Assembly (NCBI GenBank): GCA_025655575.1
Contig: JAHXIP010000005.1
Location: 1 to 64,000 of the forward strand
DNA from: Candidatus Thiodiazotropha sp. (ex Monitilora ramsayi)
Lineage (GTDB): Bacteria > Pseudomonadota > Gammaproteobacteria > Chromatiales > Chromatiaceae
Direction of reading: 5' to 3'
Length of the DNA stretch: 64,000 nt
Part shown: one piece after another, positions 55,561 through 64,000 of the stretch
Position numbering within the stretch: the stretch's first letter is position 1
Layout: every line of letters starts with the position of its first letter
Program-made: the position numbers and the translations under genes
Notes under the pieces: model-generated
Told to the model about the DNA's origin: nothing
Seen by the model: only the letters and a program-made list of their open reading frames with translations
Database searches by the model: none

Positions 55561-55809
55561 ATGCGGGAGTATGTCCCGAAAATCGGTCAGGTTTATATCA
55601 GAGTCACAGGCGAGCGGCTTGGGAAATTTGTCGAGTTCGAGTTTTCCATTGATGACGAAGACCTGACCGTCGAACTGATCCTCCCACACGAGGCATTCAA
55701 AGCCTTCTGCGATAAGCATCAAGCAAGATTAATCCATCGTCCCGATGAGATCGGACATGAAGTTCACAACGACAGGCGTCCCGGCCTATACGGTAGAACG
55801 TCTCACTAG
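55561..55809 (+). CDS. dmpK: Phenol hydroxylase assembly protein DmpK
   Basis: An 82-residue accessory subunit thought to help load iron into the hydroxylase. VYIRVTGERLGKFVEFEFSIDDE and the acidic PHEAFKAFC are family-like. The frame is open from TTG 55549, but GGAGG at 55551-55555 serves ATG 55561, which is therefore the start. First gene after the sigma-54 promoter. Confidence 0.87.
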   Translation: MREYVPKIGQVYIRVTGERLGKFVEFEFSIDDEDLTVELILPHEAFKAFCDKHQARLIHRPDEIGHEVHNDRRPGLYGRTSH

Positions 55810-55850
55810 TGGCATAAAAGATTCAGATACCCCTGGAGGAAAAAGCAGCG

Positions 55851-56849
55851 ATGAGTATCGATATTAAAACAATGAATGTGGAGCCCAAGCGCCAGACCTT
55901 CGCGCATGTGGCGCGACGCCTGGGGTCGGATACCACCGCCTCCCGCTATGAGGAGGGCGTCTATGATCTGCAGGCCACGACCCACTTTCACTATCGTCCG
56001 ATCTGGGGCCCGGAGTACTGGACCTTCGATGAAGGCCGCACGGCGATAAAGATGAAGGACTGGTATGTGTTCAAGGATCCGCGTCAGTTCTATTACGGCA
56101 CCTATACGGTTACCCGGGCCAATATGCATCAAACCACGGATCGGAATTTTGCCTTCGAAGAGAAGCGCAACATGCTGGCCAATATCGATGAAGCGTGGCG
56201 TGAAATGATCGTCAGGTATCTGATTCCTCTACGCCACTATGAGTGGGGTGCAAACATGAATGCCTGTGCTGTCAGTGATGCCGGATACGGTACCGCTCTG
56301 ACCTCGGCCATGATCTTCACCACCGGAGATCGTTTGGGTATTGCACAGATTCTCTCACGTATCGGTATCGCACTCAGTGAAGGCGATGGCGAACTGCTGG
56401 ATCAGGCCAAGCAGGAGTGGATGGAAGCCGATGCCTGGCAGGGGGTACGCAAAGCGATAGAAGACAGCCTGGTGGTGAAAGACTGGTTTGAAGTATTGCT
56501 CGCGCAGTTCCTTGTCATGGATGGCATGGTCTATCCCTTGGTCTACAACCATTTTGATACAGAAGGCCAAAAACACGGTGCGGCGTCACTCTCCATCTTG
56601 TGCGAATTCATGGTCGACTGGAATACCGAACATAACCGTTGGGTGGATGCGGTGGTGAAGGCTGCCGTGAAGGAGTCGGATGAGAACCGTGCTCTGCTTT
56701 CCGGCTGGTATGGCAAGTGGCGAGACATCATGAGCGAAGCGCTACAACCACAGGCTGCAATGGTGCTCGGTGATGGCGGTGAAGCCGTACTCAACGAAGT
56801 GTGTGAACAACTTGATGCCCGGGCCAGCAAGCTCGGCCTGACCCTGTAA
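55851..56849 (+). CDS. dmpL: Phenol hydroxylase subunit DmpL (beta, non-catalytic)
   Basis: A 332-residue subunit homologous to the hydroxylase large subunit but lacking the iron ligands, as in other multicomponent monooxygenases. ALTSAMIFTTGDRLGIAQILSRIG and the N-terminal FTFDEGRTAIKMKDWYVFKDPRQ-type sequence identify the family. GGAGG precedes ATG 55851. Confidence 0.95.
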   Translation: MSIDIKTMNVEPKRQTFAHVARRLGSDTTASRYEEGVYDLQATTHFHYRPIWGPEYWTFDEGRTAIKMKDWYVFKDPRQFYYGTYTVTRANMHQTTDRNFAFEEKRNMLANIDEAWREMIVRYLIPLRHYEWGANMNACAVSDAGYGTALTSAMIFTTGDRLGIAQILSRIGIALSEGDGELLDQAKQEWMEADAWQGVRKAIEDSLVVKDWFEVLLAQFLVMDGMVYPLVYNHFDTEGQKHGAASLSILCEFMVDWNTEHNRWVDAVVKAAVKESDENRALLSGWYGKWRDIMSEALQPQAAMVLGDGGEAVLNEVCEQLDARASKLGLTL

Positions 56850-56859
56850 GGAGGCCGAC

Positions 56860-57132
56860 ATGGCCGGACTGGTATCCATAACCCTGCAAAACAATGATGA
56901 GGCTCGACCTGTGATCGAGTCCATCCTGCATGACAACCCCAATGCCGAAGCCAACTACATGCCCGGTGCGGTCAAGATCGACTGCCCGGAGCGACTGGTG
57001 GTCAAGGCGGAGTCGGTGTCCGAGCGTATCGGCCGCGACTGGGACCCGCAGGAGATCCATCTCACCATCGTATCCATGGGCGGTAGCCTGGATGAGGATG
57101 ATGATGAACTGGTGCTCTCCTGGGGCGCGTAA
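56860..57132 (+). CDS. dmpM: Phenol hydroxylase effector protein DmpM
   Basis: A 90-residue cofactor-free coupling protein (MmoB/DmpM family), which gates substrate and dioxygen at the hydroxylase. VSITLQNNDEARPVIESIL and the acidic C-terminus are typical. AAGGAGG precedes ATG 56860, 10 bp after dmpL. Confidence 0.95.
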   Translation: MAGLVSITLQNNDEARPVIESILHDNPNAEANYMPGAVKIDCPERLVVKAESVSERIGRDWDPQEIHLTIVSMGGSLDEDDDELVLSWGA

Positions 57133-57151
57133 TACTGGAGGAGAAATCGAA

Positions 57152-58675
57152 ATGACACCCCCACGCAAGAAAAAGATGAATCTGAAACAGCGTTATGCGC
57201 TGATGACCCGCGGCTTGGACTGGGAGACCAGCTACCAAAAAATGGATGATGTATTTCCCTACGATACCTTCGAAGGCATCAAGATCACCGACTGGTCCAA
57301 GTGGGAAGATCCTTTCCGCCTGACCATGGATGCCTATTGGAAATACCAGGGCGAAAAAGAGCGTAAGCTCTATGCGGTACTCGACTCCTTTGCGCAGAAC
57401 AATGGACAGCTGGGTATCTCCGATGCCCGCTATGTCAACGCCATCAAGTTGTTTCTCACCGGCGTGACACCTTTGGAGTATCAGGCGCATCGCCATTTCG
57501 CCCATTTGGGGCGGCACATTCGCGGAGTAGGTCCACGGGTCGCGGCACAGATGCAGTCCCTGGACGAACTGCGCCATGCACAAACCCAGATTCACACCAT
57601 CAGCCATTACAACAAATATTTTGACGGTTTCGCCGAGTTTCCACACATGCATGACCGGGTCTGGTATCTGTCAGTACCCAAATCATTTTTCGATGATGCC
57701 TGCAGTGCCGGTCCCTTCGAATTTTTCACAGCCATCTCGTTCGCTTTTGAATATGTCCTTACCAATCTGCTGTTTGTCCCTTTCATGTCCGGTGCAGCTT
57801 ACAACGGCGATTTGGCGACGGTGACATTCGGTTTCTCTGCCCAGTCAGACGAAGCGCGGCACATGACCCTTGGCATCGAGGTCATCAAGTTCATGCTGGA
57901 GCAGCACCCGGATAATCTGCCGATCGTGCAGAAGTGGGTGGATAAGTGGTTCTGGCGTGGCCATAAGGTGCTGGGACTGGTCGCTATGATGATGGACTAC
58001 ATGTTGCCGAAGCGGATCATGTCGTGGAAAGAGGCCTGGGAGATCTACTTCACACAGGCCGGTGGGGCACTCTTCGAAGATCTCTCACGCTATGGTCTGC
58101 GGGTGCCCAAATATGCCGATATCGCCACTGAGGAGGCGGAACATATCTCCCATCAGAATTGGGCGATCTTCTATCAATATACCCAGGCAGCAGGATTTCA
58201 TACTTGGCTGCCGAACGATGAAGAGATGGGCTGGCTGTCGGAAAAATATCCCAACACATTCGATAAATACTACCGTCCCCGCTTTGAAATGTGGCGGGAG
58301 ATGGAAGCCAAGGGTGAGCGTTTCTACAACAACGCACTGCCACAGCTCTGCCAGACTTGTCAGATCCCGATGGGTTATACAGAACCGGGTGATCCAACCA
58401 AGATTGGATTCCGCGACAGCGTCTACAAAGGTGAGCGCTATCATTTCTGTTCCGATGGTTGTAAGGACATCTTTGATGATGAGCCGGAGAAATTTTCCCA
58501 GGCCTGGCTGCCGGTGCACCAGATCTTTCAGGGCAATTGCGGTGGCGCTGATCTGAGTGATGTTCTCAAGTGGTACCACATGGATCAGGGGGTCGACAAC
58601 ATGGATTACACCGGTTCGCCGGATCAGAAGCAGTGGGATGCCTGGCAGGCAGCCCGTAAAAAAGTAGCGGGTTAA
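57152..58675 (+). CDS. dmpN: Phenol hydroxylase catalytic subunit DmpN
   Basis: A 507-residue diiron hydroxylase (BMM family) that turns phenols into catechols. The two metal ExxH pairs are E139-x2-H142 (DELRH) and E234-x2-H237 (DEARH), with the further iron-ligand candidate E109 (TPLEYQ). Near the C-terminus a CQTC / CSDGC group forms a zinc-binding-like site, normal for the phenol hydroxylase branch. GGAGGAG serves ATG 57152. Confidence 0.96.
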   Translation: MTPPRKKKMNLKQRYALMTRGLDWETSYQKMDDVFPYDTFEGIKITDWSKWEDPFRLTMDAYWKYQGEKERKLYAVLDSFAQNNGQLGISDARYVNAIKLFLTGVTPLEYQAHRHFAHLGRHIRGVGPRVAAQMQSLDELRHAQTQIHTISHYNKYFDGFAEFPHMHDRVWYLSVPKSFFDDACSAGPFEFFTAISFAFEYVLTNLLFVPFMSGAAYNGDLATVTFGFSAQSDEARHMTLGIEVIKFMLEQHPDNLPIVQKWVDKWFWRGHKVLGLVAMMMDYMLPKRIMSWKEAWEIYFTQAGGALFEDLSRYGLRVPKYADIATEEAEHISHQNWAIFYQYTQAAGFHTWLPNDEEMGWLSEKYPNTFDKYYRPRFEMWREMEAKGERFYNNALPQLCQTCQIPMGYTEPGDPTKIGFRDSVYKGERYHFCSDGCKDIFDDEPEKFSQAWLPVHQIFQGNCGGADLSDVLKWYHMDQGVDNMDYTGSPDQKQWDAWQAARKKVAG

Positions 58676-58756
58676 ACCAGATCATCGAATAGCACTTTGC
58701 CGTCGTGACTTAGATGGCAAGGTAGTGACCAAAAGATTGAGAGAGAGGAGATTACT

Positions 58757-59125
58757 ATGGCTGTTGTTGCACTCAAGCCCGGCTATGAGGATGCCGTCGA
58801 AATCCGTGACAGGAAAGAGAATTTTCATGGCAATCAGGTGGTGTACCTCCACTGGGAGGAGCATCTGAGCTTTTGCGCAGCGACTGCCTTTCCGCTGCCT
58901 CCTGAGATGCCGTTCGGTGCACTGACCGAGAAACTGATTCCACAGTTTTACGGTATGCATCCTGATTTTAAGTCACTCGACTGGAACAGTGTTGAGTGGA
59001 AGATCGATGGCGAACCGGCAACGCCTGATATGAGCAAGAGTCTGGCAGAGAACGGAGTCGGTCATAAAAGCCTGGTCTGTTTTCGAACCCCTGGCCTTAA
59101 TGGTTACAAGGGTTCCTGCTCATAA
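58757..59125 (+). CDS. dmpO: Phenol hydroxylase subunit DmpO (gamma)
   Basis: A 122-residue small hydroxylase subunit. VVYLHWEEHLSFCAATAFPLPP and LIPQFYGMHPDF match the DmpO/TouE-type gamma subunit. AGAGGAG precedes ATG 58757. In typical clusters dmpP (a 2Fe-2S flavin reductase) follows, but here the next gene is the dioxygenase. Confidence 0.94.
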   Translation: MAVVALKPGYEDAVEIRDRKENFHGNQVVYLHWEEHLSFCAATAFPLPPEMPFGALTEKLIPQFYGMHPDFKSLDWNSVEWKIDGEPATPDMSKSLAENGVGHKSLVCFRTPGLNGYKGSCS

Positions 59126-59214
59126 CACAAGAGAAATCCGGATTAAAAGTCCGGAGTGATTTAACGAAAAATTGTCACTACCCAGTAAGGCGGTGACCAT
59201 AGGAGGATTGACTG

Positions 59215-60135
59215 ATGGCAATAAAAGGCGTTTTACGTCCGGGGCATATCTCTCTGCGTGTGCTGGATTTGGATGAGGCCCTGGTTCACTACAAAGACCG
59301 GTTGGGATTGATCGAGACTGACCGCGATAGTCAGGGGCGGGTCTATTTAAAAGGTTGGGATGAGCAGGATTGGTTTTCAGTCGTGCTGCGAGAGGCGGAT
59401 ACAACCGGCATGGACTTTATGGGTTTCAAGGTCGACAGTAGCGAAACAATGGATGAGCTTGAAGGAAAGCTGAAAGCTTTTGGTTGTAACGTTGAACGCA
59501 TCCCAGCCAATGAACTGAACCACTGTGGCGAGCGAGTGCGTTTCGACTCGCCGACAGGGCACAATTTTGAGCTCTATGCGGATAAGGATGTCAAGGGTAC
59601 TGATATGGGACGCCTGAATCCTGAACCCTGGCCGGATAATCTCAAAGGTATGCAGGTACAGCGTTTCGACCACTGCCTGCTCTATGGTGATGATCTGGAT
59701 GGCAGTGTCAAGATGTTCAAGGAGGTGCTGGGTTTCAGTGAATCGGAAAAGGTGGTCGATGGCGATCTACAGTTGGCTTCCTTCCTGACCTGCGGCATGA
59801 AGGCGCATGATCTGGCCCTAATCCGCCATGCGGAGAAAGGCAAACTACATCACGCCTCATTCCTGCTGGGGTCCTGGGAAGAGGTGCTGCGTGCTGCTGA
59901 TATCATCGGTAAGCACAAAATATCCATCGACATCGGCCCCACTCGTCACGGCATCACTAGAGGTAGGACTATCTACTTCTTTGATCCATCAGGTAATCGT
60001 AATGAGGTCTTTCACGGCTCCTATGACTGGTATCCTGACCACGAACCCATTACCTGGACGGCCGATGAGTTGGGTGGTGCAATCTTCTATCACGACCAGA
60101 AACTTAATGAGCGCTTCCTTTCTGTAGTGACTTAA
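59215..60135 (+). CDS. dmpB: Catechol 2,3-dioxygenase
   Basis: A 306-residue extradiol (meta-cleaving) dioxygenase of the XylE/DmpB type, two vicinal-oxygen-chelate repeats. Iron ligands are H153 (RFDHCLL), H213 (LHHASF) and E264 (NRNEVFHG), at XylE-like positions. It turns the catechol made by DmpKLMNO into 2-hydroxymuconic semialdehyde. AGGAGG serves ATG 59215, 89 bp after dmpO. A strong terminator follows at once, so no lower-pathway genes are linked. Confidence 0.96.
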   Translation: MAIKGVLRPGHISLRVLDLDEALVHYKDRLGLIETDRDSQGRVYLKGWDEQDWFSVVLREADTTGMDFMGFKVDSSETMDELEGKLKAFGCNVERIPANELNHCGERVRFDSPTGHNFELYADKDVKGTDMGRLNPEPWPDNLKGMQVQRFDHCLLYGDDLDGSVKMFKEVLGFSESEKVVDGDLQLASFLTCGMKAHDLALIRHAEKGKLHHASFLLGSWEEVLRAADIIGKHKISIDIGPTRHGITRGRTIYFFDPSGNRNEVFHGSYDWYPDHEPITWTADELGGAIFYHDQKLNERFLSVVT

Positions 60136-60162
60136 GCGATATCAGTTCAGACTGAATAAAAG

Positions 60163-60186
60163 AAGCCCCGTTATCGGGGCTTTTTT
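60163..60186 (+). terminator. Terminator after the phenol-catechol operon
   Basis: AAGCCCCG / CGGGGCTT, 8-bp stem with 4-nt loop and T-run; it reaches the stop codon of the convergent MMPL gene. Confidence 0.9.
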
Positions 60187-62530
60187 ATTGCCTGCCCGTG
60201 ACTCTGGTGAGGTATCCATTTTCCTGTGATGGGAAAGCATCGGTATCTCTACGCCGGAGCGGATTGGTAAAGCGGAAAAGTGAAGCCGAAAGCATTAAAA
60301 GCATCAAGGGTATTACCATGAAGGTGCCTATCAAGGCCAGTAGCATAACCATCGCGCTGAGTAGACCGAATAGGGCAACAGGTGGGAATGTAGAAAAGGA
60401 GAGGGTGGAAAATCCCATGGCAAGAGCAAGTGCAGTGGCGATAATGGGCGTGGACTCCTGCTGAACGGCTTTGAACAGGGGGCTCAATTCTGACTTGCAC
60501 TCTCTCGTCAAACGACGATAACGCACCATAAAATGCATCGTGTGGTCTACGCATATTCCCAGGGCAATAGCAGCGACCATGACAGTGCCAGTGTCGAGTG
60601 GAATGTTGAAGAGTCCCATCACACCAAAGAGGATCGTAATCGGAAAGAGATTTGCCATGACTGCAATAAGGCCGATCCTGATATCTGTGAGTAACATGGA
60701 GACGAGTAGAAAGATGACAGTCAACATAAGGGCCAGTGAACGTGTTTGACCGGTAGCCATATAGTCGACAGCCTGACTATTAAGATAACTACTGCCTGTC
60801 ACGGTGACTTCAAGGCGTGGGTCCATTGAGATATTGGCATATCTCTTAACTTCAGCAACAGCCTTATTGAGCCGCTTGGAATCATTGAGTGAATGCCTGA
60901 CGAAAACTCTGGCTTGGCTGTAGTCCTCTGATACGAATGTTGCGGCATCGGTATGACCGAGCAAAGACATATAACTGCTGATAACCTCATCATTGTCAGG
61001 CAGATAGACCCTGCCTGAATGCTCATCATTGATACCGCTATGTATCACGCCAATATAGTCAGCAAAGGAGAAGCTTTTGTCGAAGTGTCCGGTGCTCTCC
61101 AGGTATCGTTGTAACTTGATAAGCTGTTGCAGTTTGTCTACCTGCAGAAAACTATCTCTTTCTCCACTGACGACAATCGCAAGTGTCTGTATGCCGGCCA
61201 GGTGCTTTTTGATCAGATTGGCCTGATAGGGCAGAGGCGAAGCAGGTTCGAAATAGTCCATTACATTGTTGTTGATATCTATTCGAGTCGCCCAGTAGCC
61301 ACTTATTGACAATGCCATGATCAGGCAGAGTAAAGAGGTCAGCGGGTATTTGAAGATCAGTTTGAAAATATGCGCAGATGTGACACTGAATAAGTGACTA
61401 TCCATTGTGGTACGAGCCACGACAGGATATGCAAACAATCGCAGGTATGCGGGTACCAGTGTGACTGTGATGATGAAATTTAGTAGCAGCCCGGTTGCGG
61501 TAATCAATGCAAACTGCTGCAGCAGATCGATCCGGTTTAACGAAATCGAGAGAAATCCCAAACAAGTGGTGATAAATGTGAGCAGCACGGCAGTCGCCAT
61601 ATGATTGGTCATATAATGGTTGGCATCCATTCGACGCAGTCCTTTGTCGATACCACGCTGGTACTCTGAGATAAGATGGATGTCCTCAGTGGATCCGACA
61701 ATGATTAAAAGTGCAGGGACGATTGATGTTATGACATTGACAGGGATCGCCAAGGCCGCCATTACGCTCAGTGTCCAGGTCACACTCAAGCCTGCGGTCA
61801 GAAGAGGGATCAATGCTGCATTCAGGTATCTGAGCATAAAGCCGAGTGCCAACAAAAGCACCAACAGGGCGATAGGCAGTATCTTTTTCTGATCGCTACG
61901 GATCTGTTCTGAGATGCTCGATCTGATGGACATATCGCCAAGATGAAACACAGTACGAAGATGCTGCTGTAGGGGGGCAATGGCTTCATCCAGTTCAGCA
62001 GTCATGCTTTCATCGAAACCCCGTTGGTATTCCGACAAATCAAGATAGACATTGATGGCCATTACCGTGCCGTCTCTGGAGAGGAGGTTTCGCTCAACCA
62101 GCGGATTCATCAATGCAGCATCGATTAGTGTTCTTGCTGCTTCTCGGCTTTCCGGAACCGGCTTCAGGTAGGGATTACTGTAGACATAACCCGACTCAGT
62201 GCGTAGATGTCTCATCGAAAAAAGGCTTGATGTATGAGATACCTGGGGAATCGCTTCTATTTTTCGTACGACCCTCGCTATCTCAGTGAGATTATTTGGC
62301 GCCAAAAGGTGTTCATCTTGCAGATAGATGACGGTGACATTTTCGCTACCGAAAGTCTCAATCGTTTGTTCGTACAGGGCCAGAGCCTCGGGGTTATTAA
62401 CCCACATCCCTTCTGCAGTGATCTCGATTCGAAGATTGGGTAGACGGGTAAGTGCGACGATGGTGATAAGACCAAGCAACACGATGACTTGCCATGGATA
62501 ACGTGCGGCAGTGCTGATAAGCCATTTCAT
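60185..62530 (-). CDS. RND superfamily transporter (MMPL / HAE-type)
   Basis: A 781-residue membrane protein with 12 predicted helices in two halves: one helix at the start, five after a large extracytoplasmic loop (about 210-370), then a second loop and helices (about 400-770). GSTEDIHLISEYQRG and GICVDHTMHFMVRYRRL are the paired RND/SSD motifs. Such proteins export hydrophobic molecules, including lipids; substrate here unknown. The gene is convergent with the phenol cluster and divergent from the sensor gene at 62880. Confidence 0.9.
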   Translation of the reverse strand: MKWLISTAARYPWQVIVLLGLITIVALTRLPNLRIEITAEGMWVNNPEALALYEQTIETFGSENVTVIYLQDEHLLAPNNLTEIARVVRKIEAIPQVSHTSSLFSMRHLRTESGYVYSNPYLKPVPESREAARTLIDAALMNPLVERNLLSRDGTVMAINVYLDLSEYQRGFDESMTAELDEAIAPLQQHLRTVFHLGDMSIRSSISEQIRSDQKKILPIALLVLLLALGFMLRYLNAALIPLLTAGLSVTWTLSVMAALAIPVNVITSIVPALLIIVGSTEDIHLISEYQRGIDKGLRRMDANHYMTNHMATAVLLTFITTCLGFLSISLNRIDLLQQFALITATGLLLNFIITVTLVPAYLRLFAYPVVARTTMDSHLFSVTSAHIFKLIFKYPLTSLLCLIMALSISGYWATRIDINNNVMDYFEPASPLPYQANLIKKHLAGIQTLAIVVSGERDSFLQVDKLQQLIKLQRYLESTGHFDKSFSFADYIGVIHSGINDEHSGRVYLPDNDEVISSYMSLLGHTDAATFVSEDYSQARVFVRHSLNDSKRLNKAVAEVKRYANISMDPRLEVTVTGSSYLNSQAVDYMATGQTRSLALMLTVIFLLVSMLLTDIRIGLIAVMANLFPITILFGVMGLFNIPLDTGTVMVAAIALGICVDHTMHFMVRYRRLTRECKSELSPLFKAVQQESTPIIATALALAMGFSTLSFSTFPPVALFGLLSAMVMLLALIGTFMVIPLMLLMLSASLFRFTNPLRRRDTDAFPSQENGYLTRVTGRQ

Positions 62531-62615
62531 TGGTATAAGTCCCCAGTTTGCTGGTTACCCCCCGTCTATGAGATAAGTTTTTCATGAGTGGAATTTTCTT
62601 CCTATGACGTTGTTG

Positions 62616-62628
62616 ACAAGTGACTTGT
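62616..62628. promoter_or_regulatory. 13-bp palindrome in the gap between MMPL and sensor genes
   Basis: ACAAGT-G-ACTTGT is a perfect odd-length palindrome directly after a TTG. It lies about 85 bp upstream of the MMPL gene and could be an operator. The rest of the gap 62531-62879 shows nothing recognisable. Confidence 0.3.
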
Positions 62629-62879
62629 GACATATTCACGGTATTTGTCGTGGACGAGGCGTTGCCTAGCCACATTATTTGTTGGGCAGCCACCAAGTTC
62701 GGCAGATGTGCCATGGTGGAGGGCATCGCCAGGAAAAACTGAAAAAGCCAGTAATCTGACCTACTATCATTAGAGTGAGAATAAATTCCGGATGGGAATT
62801 ATCTTCCATATAAAACAGGGCCTTATATCAGCAGGGATCTTATGATTGATTGACCTGTCCACACTTTGCTGAATATGAA

Positions 62880-64000
62880 ATGAACGCTGGGGCCATAGGT
62901 CGATACGCAATCTGCTTTTTATTGATACTCTTCTGGTGTACTGCCCATGGAGAAACCGTGCCTGTTGGTAAACGGGTGCTATTACTTTATTCCTATCATC
63001 CAGGATTCCCGACTTCACCTCGAATTCTGGCGGGTATCCGTTCAGTATTCAGTTCAGGACATCACCTGATCGACATCGAGTATATGGACACGAAGAGGCT
63101 CTATAACGAGGAGAGTCTCGAAAATTTTCATCAGCAATTCTCCTATAAGTTGGTGAATCGTGATCCATATGACCTGGTTATCACTGCCGACGACAATGCA
63201 TTGGACTATGTTCTCCGCCGTGGTAAGACCCTGTTTGGTAATACAGTTAAAGTTTTTCTGGGTGTCAATGATGTCCAGAAAGCTATATCACTGGATGTGC
63301 GGCCGGATGTGACCGGTGTTGTTGAGGTGCCCTCCTTTCGAGAGACCATTGATCTGGCTAAAGCAATTTTTCCACAGAGGAAAAGGGCCTACATACTGGT
63401 TGATGGCACACCCAGTGGACAGAGCGATTTGCGATCGATTGAAGAGGTCATTGAAGGAGAGGAGACACTCCATTTTGAGACCATTTCTCTTAAAGGCCTC
63501 AAGTGGAAGACCTTCACGAATCAACTCAGTGCAATTGATCAGGATGGGTTAATCTTTTTGATTTCTGCCTACAGGGATCTACATGAGGTCCCCATGTCTT
63601 TTGAAGAGAGCCTTCAAAAAATAAGGAACGCCACTGATCTGCCAATTTTTCACTTTTGGCGGCACGGCATGGGGCGGGGGATCCTGGGTGGGGTGATAAT
63701 TGATCACTATGCTCAAGGGAGAGCGGCGGCCGTGTTGGCGGCACAGATACTGGATGGCTCATCTGCTTCCACTCCTCCGATCATCCGACTAAGCCCGAAT
63801 GTGACAACTTTAGATTATAACCTGCTGATGTCATACGGAGTGGACCAAACCCGGTTGCCTGAAGAAATTGAGTGGGTCAATTTACCCGAAAATAAGTCCA
63901 ATCCATATCGGACATATTTTCTCTACACACTGCTGGGACTTGGCTCGCTGCTAATGGTTCTATTTGTGTTATTACCATTGTTAAGAAAATATTGGCAGCT
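62880..64000 (+). CDS. Membrane sensor protein with periplasmic ABC_sub_bind-like domain, 3' end outside window
   Basis: The frame is open from ATG 62880 to the window end (373 codons, truncated). A signal/anchor segment (ICFLLILFWCTAHG) comes first, then a substrate-binding-like domain (about 35-330) with VLLLYSYHPGFPTSPRILAGI, YDLVITADDNALDYVL and GRAAAVLAAQILDG, typical of ABC_sub_bind sensor modules, then a transmembrane helix (YFLYTLLGLGSLLMVLFVLLPLL) at the edge. Such an arrangement usually continues into a histidine kinase or GGDEF output, which cannot be seen. Confidence 0.8.
   Translation, partial: MNAGAIGRYAICFLLILFWCTAHGETVPVGKRVLLLYSYHPGFPTSPRILAGIRSVFSSGHHLIDIEYMDTKRLYNEESLENFHQQFSYKLVNRDPYDLVITADDNALDYVLRRGKTLFGNTVKVFLGVNDVQKAISLDVRPDVTGVVEVPSFRETIDLAKAIFPQRKRAYILVDGTPSGQSDLRSIEEVIEGEETLHFETISLKGLKWKTFTNQLSAIDQDGLIFLISAYRDLHEVPMSFEESLQKIRNATDLPIFHFWRHGMGRGILGGVIIDHYAQGRAAAVLAAQILDGSSASTPPIIRLSPNVTTLDYNLLMSYGVDQTRLPEEIEWVNLPENKSNPYRTYFLYTLLGLGSLLMVLFVLLPLLRKYWQ

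Overview
The window reads as chromosomal DNA of a gammaproteobacterium. The evidence is the gene order nuoM-nuoN-tRNA(fMet) and, further on, rimP-nusA-infB-rbfA-truB-rpsO-pnp, a methanotroph-like sucrose operon, a DmpR/XylR-controlled phenol hydroxylase cluster and a family of c-type cytochromes P460. A free-living or host-associated sulfur-oxidising or aromatic-degrading lineage (Chromatiales-like) would fit, but nothing here identifies the species.

Layout. 0-2.8 kb: end of the nuo (complex I) operon and an initiator tRNA. 2.8-9.3 kb: accessory genes (an acetolactate-synthase-like fragment, a glutaredoxin-thioredoxin reductase fusion, msrB, two P460 cytochromes with a divergent AraC-type regulator, a bactofilin and a methyltransferase). 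9.3-20.4 kb: a compact surface-structure module, bounded by two direct copies of about 200 bp. 20.5-25.5 kb: an O-methyltransferase, a hybrid histidine kinase and an HDOD response regulator. 26-32.2 kb: sucrose synthesis and use (sps-spp-fruK-ams), with a 298-bp MITE-like element between fruK and ams. 32.3-36 kb: a two-component system, an exported MsrB and a DUF1223 protein. 36-44.8 kb: the transcription/translation operon, preceded by a promoter-RNA-terminator unit. 45-50 kb: a second ECF sigma/anti-sigma pair, a GGDEF-EAL protein and tRNA-Glu. 50-60.2 kb: quinone oxidoreductase, two permeases, a sigma-54 activator, phenol hydroxylase KLMNO and catechol 2,3-dioxygenase. 60.2-64 kb: an RND/MMPL pump and the start of a sensor protein.

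The most interesting part is 9.5-19.7 kb. A minus-strand operon encodes an ECF sigma factor, its membrane zinc-finger anti-sigma factor and a lipoprotein subtilase. Diverging from it on the plus strand are a lipoprotein, a caspase-like (C14) protease, two secreted proteins built almost entirely of 36-residue repeats (5 and 8 copies), a DUF2807-like beta-helix protein between them, a small secreted protein, a lipoprotein resembling the curli channel CsgG fused to peptidoglycan-binding and DUF4384-like domains, and an OmpA-domain protein. I read this as a curli-like (type VIII secretion-like) fibre system with its own sigma factor and two proteases. The same bipartite sequence, AACC-N15-GGCAC, lies upstream of the sigma operon, of the lipoprotein-caspase unit and of the repeat-protein operon, which would join the three into one regulon. 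Function is inferred from composition and layout only.

Other points: an in-frame TAA in a conserved part of nuoM; a phenol hydroxylase cluster with no reductase subunit (DmpP) beside it; a chimeric pseudogene at the right edge of the fibre module; and a probable insertion of about 33 kb between tRNA(fMet) and rimP.
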